Shown here piece by piece: positions 8,394 to 17,320 of a DNA stretch of 64,000 bases. A program made the position numbers and the translations under genes. Under the pieces are notes generated by a model that made no database searches, was not told the origin of the DNA, and saw only the letters and a list, made by a program, of their open reading frames with translations. Position 1 is the first letter of the stretch; the number at the start of each line of letters is the position of its first letter. The stretch comes from KBS-83 sp051025295 (GTDB lineage: Bacteria; Acidobacteriota; Terriglobia; Terriglobales; Acidobacteriaceae). Location of the stretch: NCBI GenBank assembly GCA_051025295.1, contig JBMGJV010000004.1. The stretch is one strand, 5' to 3'.

Positions 8394-9842
8394 TCAAGCG
8401 ATGATGTCATGAATCACATTGCCAGCCACGTCGGTCAGCCGGTAGTCCCGCCCACTCGAACGGAAGGTCAGCTTGGTGTGGTCAATGCCGAGCAGGTACA
8501 GGACGGTGGCATGGATGTCGTGCACATGCACCGGCTTGTCCACGACTTTCCATCCGAAGTCGTCGGTCGCGCCGTATGTCATACCGCCCTTGATACCGCC
8601 CCCCGCAAGCCACATCGTGAAACCATGCGGGTTGTGATCGCGGCCGGCGTGCGTTCCGGCACCCCCCAACTCCACCACGGGCGTGCGGCCAAACTCCGAC
8701 CCCGCGACGATGATGGTTTCGTCAAACAGTCCGCGTGCTTTCAGATCCTTGATCAGCGCAGCGAACGGCTGATCTGAGTCGTGCGCGTTCTTGCGATGCG
8801 CCTGAATGTCCTGGTGTGCGTCCCACGGGTCACCCTGTGAGTAGTAAACCTGCACCATGCGCACGCCGCGCTCAATCAGTCGTGCCGCCGTCAGGCACCC
8901 CCGCGCCGTGCTGCCCTCGCCGTACATCTTCAGCGTGGCCGCGCTCTCCTTCCGCACGTCGAAGACGTCCGGCGCCTCGGTCTGCATGCGGTACGCCGTC
9001 TCCATCGACCCGATGGTCGCCTCGAGCTGCGGATCACCCTTCTTCGGCAGCTGAAGTTCATCAAGCTGGCGGACGAGATCCAGTTCATGCCGCTGCTGGC
9101 GCAGGTCAAAGCGATCGTTGTGGATGTCGGGAATCAGCTTATACGGATCGAAGTTACGATCTCGAACGTCGCTGGACACATAAGTCGCCTGCGTCACCGG
9201 AGGAAGAAACGCGGAGCTCCAGAGCGGTGGGCCCACGGTTGTCGGCACCTGCGGGCAGAGAACCACGAAGCCCGGTAGATTCTTATTGTCCGTTCCCAGG
9301 CCGTACGTGAGCCACGATCCCATCGAGGGGCGCCCGATGACGTTCGCACCTGTGTTCATCATGATCAGCGCCGGCTCATGGTTCGGTATCTCGGTATAGA
9401 CCGAGCGCACCATGCACATGTCGTCCACGCACCCGCCCAGGTGCGGCCAGAGCTCACTCATCTCGATCCCGCTCTTGCCATATTTCGTAAATGCGAACGG
9501 AGACTTCATCAGCGTGCCGGTCTTGCGCTCGTGCCCCAGGTCGCCACCCGGCATGGGCTTGCCGTCGAACTTCGTCAGCATCGGCTTGGGATCGAAGCTG
9601 TCGATGTGCGAAATGCCGCCGTTCATGAACAGAAAAATGACGTGCTTGGCCTTCGGCTTGAAGCCAGGGTCCTGCATCATCCAGGGCCTGCCTGCAGCGC
9701 CGTCCAGCGCGGCGCCAGGCGTGGCTGCCGCACGGGCCAGCGATTCGCCCATCATGCTGGCGAAGCTCATCATGGCAAAGCCGCCGCCAATGCGGCGAAG
9801 CGCATCCCGGCGATTGATCGGGGTCGGACGGTAGCAGGACAT
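8394..9842 (-). CDS. DUF1501 secreted protein with Tat signal
   Basis: A 482-residue member of the DUF1501 family, distantly related to sulfatases/alkaline phosphatases. The N-terminus carries twin arginines (NRRDALRRIGGGFA), as expected for Tat export. Conserved blocks include FLFMNGGISHIDSFDPK, GSEFGRTP and GRDHNPHGFTMW. In Planctomycetes and Acidobacteria this family is almost always paired with a PSCyt1/DUF1553 protein, as here, where that gene lies 22 bases upstream. No activity is established. CAGGAGA seven bases before the ATG supports the start. Confidence 0.9.
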   Translation of the reverse strand: MSCYRPTPINRRDALRRIGGGFAMMSFASMMGESLARAAATPGAALDGAAGRPWMMQDPGFKPKAKHVIFLFMNGGISHIDSFDPKPMLTKFDGKPMPGGDLGHERKTGTLMKSPFAFTKYGKSGIEMSELWPHLGGCVDDMCMVRSVYTEIPNHEPALIMMNTGANVIGRPSMGSWLTYGLGTDNKNLPGFVVLCPQVPTTVGPPLWSSAFLPPVTQATYVSSDVRDRNFDPYKLIPDIHNDRFDLRQQRHELDLVRQLDELQLPKKGDPQLEATIGSMETAYRMQTEAPDVFDVRKESAATLKMYGEGSTARGCLTAARLIERGVRMVQVYYSQGDPWDAHQDIQAHRKNAHDSDQPFAALIKDLKARGLFDETIIVAGSEFGRTPVVELGGAGTHAGRDHNPHGFTMWLAGGGIKGGMTYGATDDFGWKVVDKPVHVHDIHATVLYLLGIDHTKLTFRSSGRDYRLTDVAGNVIHDIIA

Positions 9843-9864
9843 CGAAATCTCCTGGTGTGCTGCG

Positions 9865-12800
9865 CTAGTTCAGAAATTCGAATTCGTTGGAACTGAACAG
9901 GGCCCGGCAATATTGCTTCCATGCCGTGATCGGCTGCTGGTTGACGACATAGCCCGGCTTCTCCGGCGTCGTGCGCAGGAAGTCCAGCCCCATCTCCAGC
10001 TCCTTTGGCGCAGGGTCGCGTCCATAGAGCAGTTGATAGGCTGCGCGAATGCGGGCCGCATCATCACCGCTCGTGTACACGCGTGCAGCGAGCCGGCCCG
10101 CTTGGTCGTACACGAACGCATCATTCATAAAGTAGAGCCGCTGAATCGGCACATTGGTCGAAAATCGCTGCTCTGCAGTGAAGGTCGGGTTCGGAAAATC
10201 GAACGCCTGCAGGTACGAGTCGATACGGAATCGGCTCACCTTCGCATAGACGGTGCGGCGATGATTGCTCACGCCCAGTTCAGTCGCAGGTCCACCCGCC
10301 TCTTTCCCATCCAGATCGCCCGCAACGAAGAGCATGGAGTCACGAAGCTGTTCCGCATCTAGCCGCTGCAGGCTGAAGTGCGAATAAAGGCGATTCTGCG
10401 GGTCGGTATTGTGTGCCTCGGGAGTCTCCACGCTGCTCTGCTGGTACGTCGCAGAGAGCAGGATCGTCCGGTGCAGTTGCTTGAGCGACATGCCGCTTTT
10501 GCGGAACTGGAGGGCGAGGTAGTCGAGCAGTTCGGGATCCGATGGCGGATCGCCGACGGCACCGAAGTTATCGGGTGAATTCACAATTCCTGTACCGAAG
10601 TGCCACTTCCAGACGCGATTGACGATCACGCGCGTCGCGAGTGGGCTGGCCACAATGTCATTCGCAAGTTGCAGCCGTCCGCTGCCTTGGGTGTAGGGCT
10701 TCTTGTTCGGCGTGCTGAGCACGGTCAGGAAGCTGCGCGGCACTTCGTCCCCCAGCGCATGCGGATTGCCGCGCAGGTTCAGCGCGATGTTCACCGCCTT
10801 TGGCTTATCCGACATGCCATGAACAAAGGGGTAGCTTTCCGTCGCGTCCTTCTCCTTGTCCTTCTTGGCACCGGGATCTGCCGGGAACATCGACAGAAGG
10901 TACGCCTGCTGCACCGGACCCACCCGCCGCGCCAACTCCCACCCACGGAACACGAATAGCCCCGGCTCAATACCGACACCGCCAAACTCGTCCCCGCCCG
11001 CCAGGTCGCGCTGGAACAGGTCTGTGTACAGATTCGCCTTTTCGGGCGTCATCACCTTCAGCTCGAGTGTGCAGCCAGGACAAAACTCGTCGTAAGTGTC
11101 GAACTGGTTCGGCTTTACGTCCTTCTCGCGCTCCGTCGGTACCCCGGCCTTGGCCTTGATCTTGTCGTTCTCTTCCGTGATTTTGGCGTCTTCCAACTCG
11201 AGTTCCTGAACGCGCTGCTGGAATGCTTCGGCCAGATACTTCGCCTGGTCTTCCGTGCCACCCTGCGCGATCATCCGCTGCCAATCCTTCAGGTACGAGT
11301 AGTAAAGCGGCGGCTTCGCAAGAAACTTCACCCAACGGTTCAACAATTCAGGATCGAGCCGCGCCGCATCCGCTGCCTCGTCGGCCTTCATCTTCGGCTT
11401 TCCCGCGACCTTCCACGCAGCCTGCATGTAGGCCGACGTCTGCGAGGCGTAGGCAGCCGCTAACTGCTGCGACGACCGCATGGCATACTTCTCGACGGCT
11501 TCATCGTGTTCGTTCTTCTTCCGAAACTTCTGTTTCCAGGCCTCGACCTCAGACTCTGGAACGAAGTTGTATTCCTTGTACGTGGAGCTCGCGAAGATCC
11601 CACCCAGGGCGTAGTAGTCCTTCGCCAGAATGGGATCGTACTTGTGGTCGTGGCAGCGCGCGCAGGCGACCGTGAGCCCGAGAAAGCCGCGCGTCACGGC
11701 GTCGATCCGCTCATTCCGTTCGTCCGCTCTTCCCTGCACCGGCTCTGCCTGATCCCAGATCCAGGGCGCACCACCCAGAAAGCCAGTCGCCTTCAGGTCC
11801 TCTGGCGATGGGTGCGGCGACATCAGGTCGCCCGCGATCTGCATCGTCACGAATTTGTCGTACGGCAGGTCCTGGTTGAAGGCCTGGATCACCCAATCGC
11901 GGTACACCCACGCACCATCGAGCGGCATGTAGCCCCGGCCACGCGGATCGAGTCCGCGAATGTCATCGTCTCCATAGCGCGCCACATCCAGCCAGTGACG
12001 CCCCCAGCGCTCGCCATAGCGCGGCGAGGCGAGCAGCCGATCGATCACCTTCGGCCACGCGTCAGCCGATGTGTCTTTTTCGAAGGCCGTAACTTCTTCG
12101 GGCGTCGGCGGCAGCCCTGTCAGGTCAAGCGTCGCGCGCCGGATCAGTGTCCGCTTGTCTGCGCGCGCAGCAGGTGAAAGCCCCTTCTGCTCGAGCTTCG
12201 CAAGCACGAACCGGTCGAGGTCGGTCTTCGCCCAACTCGCATCCTTCACCTGGGGTAGGGCTGGTTGCGCCAGCGGCAAAAACGACCAGAAGCGGCGCAT
12301 CTCTGGCGTGATCTGCTTGCCGGCCACACGCATCGGTGCAGCAGCCTGCGGCCAGGGCGCACCCATCCTGACCCACTGAGCAAGCGCCTCGATGTCTTCG
12401 GCGCTAAGCTTGCCGCCCTTCGGCATCTTGAGTGCGCCCGTCTGCAGCACCGCCTGCATCAGCAGGCTCCTGTCCGGATCGCCTGGCACGACGGCCGCGC
12501 CCGATCCGCCGCCTCTGAGCAATCCCTCGCGTGAGGAGAGGCTCAGTCCGCCAGCCGCGCGATCCTGGTGGCAACCGCCGCACTGGTTCGCAAAGATGGG
12601 TCGGATTCTGGTCTCGAAGAAGTCGTCCCCAGCGGGACCGTGCGCCTGCGCGGCAGAGAGTGCGACCGGCACTGGCTTGGCACTCTCGGTCACATCCCAC
12701 GCCAGCCCCTGCTGCACCCACTGCTCCAGCCGGGCGACGTCCCCGTCGCTCAGCTTCGGTCCTTCGGGTGGCATCTTCAGATCGCCGCTCTGCCGCACTG

Positions 12801-13086
12801 CCTGGATCAGCAGGCTCTTGTCCGCATCTCCCGGCACTGCGGCTGGCCCGGATTCGCCCCCTTTCAGGATGCCCTCACGCGAATCCAGGTGCAGTCCGCC
12901 CATGGCCTCGCTGGCGTGGCACTTGTAGCAGTTCTGGGCCAGCACGGGCCGCACCTGCTCATTAAAGTAGCGGACCTTGTCGTTCGCGGGCGCTACAGAG
13001 GGCTGCTGCGCGGAACTGACTACGCCGGCGCAGGCGTAAGCCAGCAAGAGGGTCGCAGCTGCCCAAGTGGTGGAAAAGCGGGTCAT
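9865..13086 (-). CDS. Tandem PSCyt1 / DUF1549 / DUF1553 secreted protein
   Basis: A 1073-residue exported protein with a signal peptide (cut near SSAQ). It has two consecutive planctomycete-type cytochrome domains, each with a CxxCH motif (CYKCH near residue 53 and CGGCH near 168), followed by DUF1549 (about 280-490) and DUF1553 (about 770-1040). The doubled PSCyt1 domain has clear internal similarity (SREGILKGG versus SREGLLRGG). It probably binds haem c in the periplasm; the catalytic role is unknown. Its ATG overlaps the stop of the upstream ABC ATPase gene as ATGA, so translation is coupled to the transporter. Confidence 0.9.
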   Translation of the reverse strand: MTRFSTTWAAATLLLAYACAGVVSSAQQPSVAPANDKVRYFNEQVRPVLAQNCYKCHASEAMGGLHLDSREGILKGGESGPAAVPGDADKSLLIQAVRQSGDLKMPPEGPKLSDGDVARLEQWVQQGLAWDVTESAKPVPVALSAAQAHGPAGDDFFETRIRPIFANQCGGCHQDRAAGGLSLSSREGLLRGGGSGAAVVPGDPDRSLLMQAVLQTGALKMPKGGKLSAEDIEALAQWVRMGAPWPQAAAPMRVAGKQITPEMRRFWSFLPLAQPALPQVKDASWAKTDLDRFVLAKLEQKGLSPAARADKRTLIRRATLDLTGLPPTPEEVTAFEKDTSADAWPKVIDRLLASPRYGERWGRHWLDVARYGDDDIRGLDPRGRGYMPLDGAWVYRDWVIQAFNQDLPYDKFVTMQIAGDLMSPHPSPEDLKATGFLGGAPWIWDQAEPVQGRADERNERIDAVTRGFLGLTVACARCHDHKYDPILAKDYYALGGIFASSTYKEYNFVPESEVEAWKQKFRKKNEHDEAVEKYAMRSSQQLAAAYASQTSAYMQAAWKVAGKPKMKADEAADAARLDPELLNRWVKFLAKPPLYYSYLKDWQRMIAQGGTEDQAKYLAEAFQQRVQELELEDAKITEENDKIKAKAGVPTEREKDVKPNQFDTYDEFCPGCTLELKVMTPEKANLYTDLFQRDLAGGDEFGGVGIEPGLFVFRGWELARRVGPVQQAYLLSMFPADPGAKKDKEKDATESYPFVHGMSDKPKAVNIALNLRGNPHALGDEVPRSFLTVLSTPNKKPYTQGSGRLQLANDIVASPLATRVIVNRVWKWHFGTGIVNSPDNFGAVGDPPSDPELLDYLALQFRKSGMSLKQLHRTILLSATYQQSSVETPEAHNTDPQNRLYSHFSLQRLDAEQLRDSMLFVAGDLDGKEAGGPATELGVSNHRRTVYAKVSRFRIDSYLQAFDFPNPTFTAEQRFSTNVPIQRLYFMNDAFVYDQAGRLAARVYTSGDDAARIRAAYQLLYGRDPAPKELEMGLDFLRTTPEKPGYVVNQQPITAWKQYCRALFSSNEFEFLN

Positions 13087-13991
13087 GCACTCACTCCGGG
13101 GGAGGAAGAGGACAGGCCCGAATGCGACAACTGCTCGATGGATTCGACCAGGTCAAGATACTCCCGCCCGTGAGACGTCAGCGACATTCCTTCTGCCGGC
13201 AGACGGCGGTCGAGGACCACACGGCTGCCCTGCTCGGGGCTGGGCCGCGCCAGCACGACCAGCCGGGTCCCCAGGAAGAGGGCCTCCGCGATGTTGTGAG
13301 TCACGAACACGACGGTCGGCCGCTGCTCCTCCCAGACAGAGCGGAGCAGCCGCTGCAGCGACGCGCGCGTACCCGGATCCAGCGCGCTGAAAGCCTCATC
13401 GAGCAGCAAAACGCGCGACCGCATGACGAGCGCCTGCGCTATCGCGACCCGCTGCTGCATGCCGCCGGATAGCTGGTGCGGGTACTTGCGGGCATCGGAT
13501 TCGCTCAGCCCCATCCGTCCAAGCTGCTCCATGGCGGTCAGCCTCAGTTCCTTGCGGAAGGCGTGCACGCGCGGCCAAAGCAGGCGCGCAAAGGTATGAA
13601 AGCGAGCCGTCTCCGGCCCAAACATCACGTTCTGGAGAACAGTCCGGTCGGGAAACAGTGAATACCGCTGGGGCACATACGCGGAACGCGAATCGACGCG
13701 CTCCACGGGGCGACCGGCGACCGAAATCCGGCCGACTGTTGGCCGTTCCTGGCCAAGCAGGAGCCGCAGCAGAGTGCTTTTCCCGCAGCCGGTTCTCCCA
13801 AGAACGACGACGAACTCACCAGGATGAATAGCGAGCGAAATGGACTCGAGCACAGGGCATACGGCACCGCTGGCCGCCGGGTAAGAGAGGCTGACCGCCT
13901 CGATCGCCACAGCGGGCGCAGCAGCCATCTCGGGCGATGCCGGCCAGCTCAGTGCGTTAGCGACCGGAGCCGCGCTCAAGACTGGAACCAT
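13083..13991 (-). CDS. ABC transporter ATPase, urea/guanidine-type importer
   Basis: A 302-residue ATPase of the nitrate/sulfonate/taurine importer class. Walker A is GRTGCGKST, the signature is LSGGMQQRVAIA, and Walker B is VLLLDEAFSALD. I start it at the ATG at 13991, 16 bases inside the end of the permease gene; the longer frame upstream reads across the permease and is not protein-like. With the permease and binding protein it forms a complete importer that I recognise, from memory, as the transporter found with urea-carboxylase-region genes (TIGR03427 group). Those genes lie divergently next door, so guanidine or urea is the likely cargo. Confidence 0.88.
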   Translation of the reverse strand: MVPVLSAAPVANALSWPASPEMAAAPAVAIEAVSLSYPAASGAVCPVLESISLAIHPGEFVVVLGRTGCGKSTLLRLLLGQERPTVGRISVAGRPVERVDSRSAYVPQRYSLFPDRTVLQNVMFGPETARFHTFARLLWPRVHAFRKELRLTAMEQLGRMGLSESDARKYPHQLSGGMQQRVAIAQALVMRSRVLLLDEAFSALDPGTRASLQRLLRSVWEEQRPTVVFVTHNIAEALFLGTRLVVLARPSPEQGSRVVLDRRLPAEGMSLTSHGREYLDLVESIEQLSHSGLSSSSPGVSA

Positions 13992-14836
13992 GGGTGCAGT
14001 CTCCTGTTCAGCAAGCGGAGCGAGAGGTCGACGAGAAAGAGCAGCAACGCCACCCAGAGCACATAGGGCAGGATCACATCCATGCCCATGTGCCGCCGCA
14101 TGATCGCGATGCGGTAGGCAAGCCCGTCGGAGGCGGCGATCATCTCGCCGGCGAAGAGAAATAGCATCATCGGCTTCAGGTTCAGGCGCAGGCTGTTGAT
14201 GATCTGCGGCCGCACCTGGCGCAGCACCACGCGGTAGGCGACGTCCATGTTGCTGGCATCCAGCGTGAACGCCTTCACGATCTGCTCCTGCGGCACGGCG
14301 CGCACCATCTGCGCCACATCGAGGATCAGCGTGGGCGCAATGCCGATGACGATGAGCGCTATCTTCGACCACTCATCAATGCCGAACGCGATGAACAGGA
14401 TGGGCAGCAACGAGAGCGCAATGATCTTGTCGAAGAACAGGACAAAGCGGAGGCAAGCCGCGCCGAACCATGGGAACAGACCGATGTGCAGGGCCAGCAA
14501 GATGGCAGGCATGAGCAGAAGCAGGCTGATGCCGAAGCGGCGGCCGCTGGCCAGCGTATCCCGCATCAGCATCGAATGGCGGACTCGCTGCCACACGGAA
14601 GCGTTCTCAGGCGCGACATAGTCGTCCTCTTCGGCCGGCTCAAGGACTGAGGCATGAATACCAGCCGCGAGCTGGTGTGCATTCGGCACCACACGGTCTT
14701 CGCTGTTCTCGCGGTGGCGGCTGTTTGTCGTATGCGCATAAAGCCCCAGGCAGATGAGGAACAGCACGCAGGAGAGCAGCTGGCTCCAGCGGTGGCCGGG
14801 GCGGGCCTGGATGTCGAAAGGCGCGGCGATGTTCAT
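13976..14836 (-). CDS. ABC transporter permease, urea/guanidine-type importer
   Basis: A 286-residue inner-membrane permease with about six hydrophobic segments (LLSCVLFLICLGLYA, SLLLLMPAILLALHIGLF and later ones) and the cytoplasmic loop GEMIAASDGLAYRI, which corresponds to the family's ATPase-contact region. The start is the ATG at 14836 with GGAG about nine bases before it. It follows the binding-protein gene by 19 bases and overlaps the ATPase gene by 16. An acidic loop after the first membrane segment (about residues 60-80) is typical of this urea-carboxylase-associated permease and is unusual for taurine permeases. Confidence 0.86.
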   Translation of the reverse strand: MNIAAPFDIQARPGHRWSQLLSCVLFLICLGLYAHTTNSRHRENSEDRVVPNAHQLAAGIHASVLEPAEEDDYVAPENASVWQRVRHSMLMRDTLASGRRFGISLLLLMPAILLALHIGLFPWFGAACLRFVLFFDKIIALSLLPILFIAFGIDEWSKIALIVIGIAPTLILDVAQMVRAVPQEQIVKAFTLDASNMDVAYRVVLRQVRPQIINSLRLNLKPMMLFLFAGEMIAASDGLAYRIAIMRRHMGMDVILPYVLWVALLLFLVDLSLRLLNRRLHPWFQS

Positions 14837-14855
14837 CGGCTTCGTCTCCAACGCG

Positions 14856-15938
14856 TTACAGTTTGCCCTGCTCCGCGGACTGCATGTAGGTCGCGTCGAA
14901 GCGCAATCGCACACGATCTTTTTTGCCCTGCACGGTTCCGTCGGGGTACGAGATGGCGACATCGTCGGCCGATCGAGTGCCCTCACCCAGCAGCGCATGG
15001 GCGAAGCAGAACTGGCGGACCAGGTTCATCTTGTCCTTCAGGTCCGGGCTGGTGGTGAAGGAGACAGCCGACTTCGGGGTGGAGAACAGTGAGGTGGTCT
15101 TCAACTGCTCGCGGTAGGAGTCCGGCGAGTCACCCGACGCGGCCGCGCTCATCTGGATGGCTTGCGCCTTGCCGTCGGCGAGCTGCTGCACCGCCTCGTA
15201 CCAGGCCCCGCTGATCGCCTTCGCGAACCGCACGCCGGAGCCGTCCGGCCGACGCAGCACTTCACTGCGCACCACCAGCAGATCGAGGATTTCGCCCGGG
15301 ATCTTCGACGAGTCGAAGAGCGAGTGCACGCTCTTGTCGGCCAGGATCTGCGATGCCAGCGGCTTCCACGTAACGACCGCCGGGTTCGACTTGTTGTTCA
15401 GAAACGCGGGGACGATGTCTGAGTCCGACGTGTTGATCAGCCGCAGATGCGGAAGCTGTGCAGACTGGCCGTTCAACACCATCGCGCGCTCGAGCAGATA
15501 TTGCGAAACGGTCTTCTCGACCAGCATGATGCGCTGCCCGGGTAAAGTGCCAAGCGTCAGTCCATTGCGGACCAGCACCGCGTCGTTGCCATTCGAGTAA
15601 TCGCCGACGATGATGGCCGTCGAATCGACACCGGCCGCCGCCGGCATATCGAGCGCCTCCATATTGGTCATGGTGCAGGCGTCGATGTTCTTGGCAACAA
15701 AGGAGTCGAGCGAGGCGGCGTAGTCGAAGCGCTGCACGCGGATGGTGACGCCGTACTTATCGGCCCACTTCTTCAAAATGCCGGATTTCTGCATGTAGAA
15801 GTACGGGTTCCAGCCGGCGTACACGGACCAGCCGACGGTGAAACTCGGCGTGTCTGCATGAGCCGTGGCCGTGGAAAGGCCGACAGTCACAATCAGCCCG
15901 CAGATGACGGATCGCAGCAGATTCGCGGTCGCTCTCAT
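14856..15938 (-). CDS. Periplasmic binding protein, urea-carboxylase-region ABC importer
   Basis: A 360-residue exported protein with a signal peptide cut near AHA-DTPSF. The mature start VGWSVYAGWNPYFYMQKSG and the TMTNMEALDMPAAAGVDS block match the NMT1/TauA-like fold of the family annotated as putative urea ABC transporter substrate-binding protein (TIGR03427, from memory). I start it at 15938, where the signal peptide begins; an upstream Met at 15986 adds residues that do not fit a leader. It should capture the nitrogen substrate in the periplasm. It is the first gene of the minus-strand transporter operon, divergent from the guanidine/urea catabolic genes. Confidence 0.88.
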   Translation of the reverse strand: MRATANLLRSVICGLIVTVGLSTATAHADTPSFTVGWSVYAGWNPYFYMQKSGILKKWADKYGVTIRVQRFDYAASLDSFVAKNIDACTMTNMEALDMPAAAGVDSTAIIVGDYSNGNDAVLVRNGLTLGTLPGQRIMLVEKTVSQYLLERAMVLNGQSAQLPHLRLINTSDSDIVPAFLNNKSNPAVVTWKPLASQILADKSVHSLFDSSKIPGEILDLLVVRSEVLRRPDGSGVRFAKAISGAWYEAVQQLADGKAQAIQMSAAASGDSPDSYREQLKTTSLFSTPKSAVSFTTSPDLKDKMNLVRQFCFAHALLGEGTRSADDVAISYPDGTVQGKKDRVRLRFDATYMQSAEQGKL

Positions 15939-16258
15939 AACCCTCAGGACGGAACATTTGGGGCGCACGCCGCCCGTGGATTTCACGGACCGCGACGTGG
16001 CGGTGGGGCCTGAACAGGGAGGCGTACGGCGCTTGCAGATTTGAGCCTGATCTTAGCGGGGGCGTTTAAAAATGCCAGCCGGTATCGCAAGTTGCCGATG
16101 CGGAGCATAGGACATATCTATCCGGGGTGCGCTCTATGCCGGCGATAGACGATAGCTATAGTTCACGGCGGATCGGCCCGCTGTTTGGTTTAGTAGAGGC
16201 AATCCGGCTCCTGCAACTATCTACACGTCACCGTGCTCACGCCAGCAGAGGATCACGC
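15939..16258. promoter_or_regulatory. Divergent intergenic region of the nitrogen locus
   Basis: These 320 bases separate the transporter operon (leftward) from the propeller/catabolic operon (rightward), so both promoters should lie here. A small perfect-stem hairpin occurs at about 15976-15991 (CCGTGGATTTCACGG). An inverted pair GCATAG/CTATGC lies at 16105-16110 and 16134-16139, and an AT-rich GATAGCTATAG at 16151-16161. I looked on both strands for the guanidine-I (ykkC) riboswitch blocks and did not find them. No confident -35/-10 pair is visible. Confidence 0.4.
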
Positions 16259-17284
16259 ATGCTTGTTCGACCATTTGAGACGAAACAGGGCCGCGGTTCC
16301 GCTTCGTCGTGGCGCATGCTGGCGGCATTGCTTGGCGTGGTAACCATTGCGGCAGGTGGACAGGATCAGGCTGCCGCGCCCAGGGTCGTTCGGGCCGGCG
16401 TGCGCACTGCGGGCGTCGTGCGGCCGATGGCTTCCCTCACGCCTCAGACGGTCTTCAAGCTGCCGGGAACACCTGACTGGTCGGTCGTGACCAGAAATTC
16501 GGTGTGGGTCTCCAGTTCGCGCGTGAACCAGGTGTCGCAGCTCGTGCCACGAACAGGGCGGATCGGACTGACCGCCCATGTTCTGCTTCCCTGCTCGGGG
16601 CTGGCCTATGGATGGGGTGCTGTGTGGGTGCCGAGTTGCGGGGCGCATGATGTGGAGCGCGTCGATGAAAAGACGGGCAAAACGATCGCATCCATCCCGG
16701 CTGACCCCGCAAACAGCGAGGGCGGCATCACGGTTGGCGCGGGCTCGGTTTGGGTGGTAGCGAAGCCGAGCCGGCTGGTGCGCATCGATCCGGCGAAGAA
16801 CTCGATCGTCGCCAGCATCGATCTGCCCCCGGGGAGTGAGAATCCCGCATTTGGCGGGGGCTTCGTGTGGGTAACCGCGTCCGCCAAGAATGCGCTGCTG
16901 AAGGTCGACCCTGCGACCAATCGTGTGGTGAAAACGGTGCCCGTGGGGCCCGAACCACGCTTTCTGACGGTCGGTTCTGGTGCGATTTGGACCTTAAACC
17001 AGGGGGATGGAACGGTCAGCCGCGTCGATTTGATTACCAGCGAGGTAATTGCCACGATTACGTGCGGAGTTCCGGGATCCGGTGGCGAGATCACGTTCGG
17101 CGACGGGGCGGTTTGGGCGACGATGTTCGACTTCCCGATCACGCGGATCGACCCGAAGACCAATCAGCCGGTGCGGCAGTGGGCGGGGGCGGGCGGCGAT
17201 GGGATTCGGTATGGCCTGCACTCGGTCTGGCTCTCGAACGGACGCGAGGGCACGGTGTGGCGCCTCGATGCTTCGCATTTGTAA
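16259..17284 (+). CDS. Secreted YncE/Vgb-like beta-propeller protein
   Basis: A 341-residue protein with a hydrophobic leader (MLAALLGVVTIAAGG). About six repeated blades follow, each with an AVW or SVWV strand followed by a DP-K/T-x3-V turn (VRIDPAKNSIVASI, LKVDPATNRVVKTV, SRVDLITSEVIATI). This is the blade pattern of YncE/virginiamycin-lyase-like propellers. It is probably periplasmic. The start at 16259 is supported by AGAGGA about eight bases upstream; a start at 16316 would give a shorter leader. Only 36 bases separate it from the DUF1989 gene, so it heads the guanidine/urea catabolic operon. Its role there is unknown; ligand sensing or substrate binding is possible. Confidence 0.75.
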   Translation: MLVRPFETKQGRGSASSWRMLAALLGVVTIAAGGQDQAAAPRVVRAGVRTAGVVRPMASLTPQTVFKLPGTPDWSVVTRNSVWVSSSRVNQVSQLVPRTGRIGLTAHVLLPCSGLAYGWGAVWVPSCGAHDVERVDEKTGKTIASIPADPANSEGGITVGAGSVWVVAKPSRLVRIDPAKNSIVASIDLPPGSENPAFGGGFVWVTASAKNALLKVDPATNRVVKTVPVGPEPRFLTVGSGAIWTLNQGDGTVSRVDLITSEVIATITCGVPGSGGEITFGDGAVWATMFDFPITRIDPKTNQPVRQWAGAGGDGIRYGLHSVWLSNGREGTVWRLDASHL

Positions 17285-17320
17285 CTTTCGCGTGCCGGAA
17301 CAGACAAGACAAGGAGACAC

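Noticed and set aside
15939..16258. Possible guanidine-I (ykkC) riboswitch before the guanidine-type genes
   Set aside because: The conserved blocks could not be found on either strand; GGTCCGTGAAA on the minus strand is only a partial likeness and belongs to a simple hairpin.
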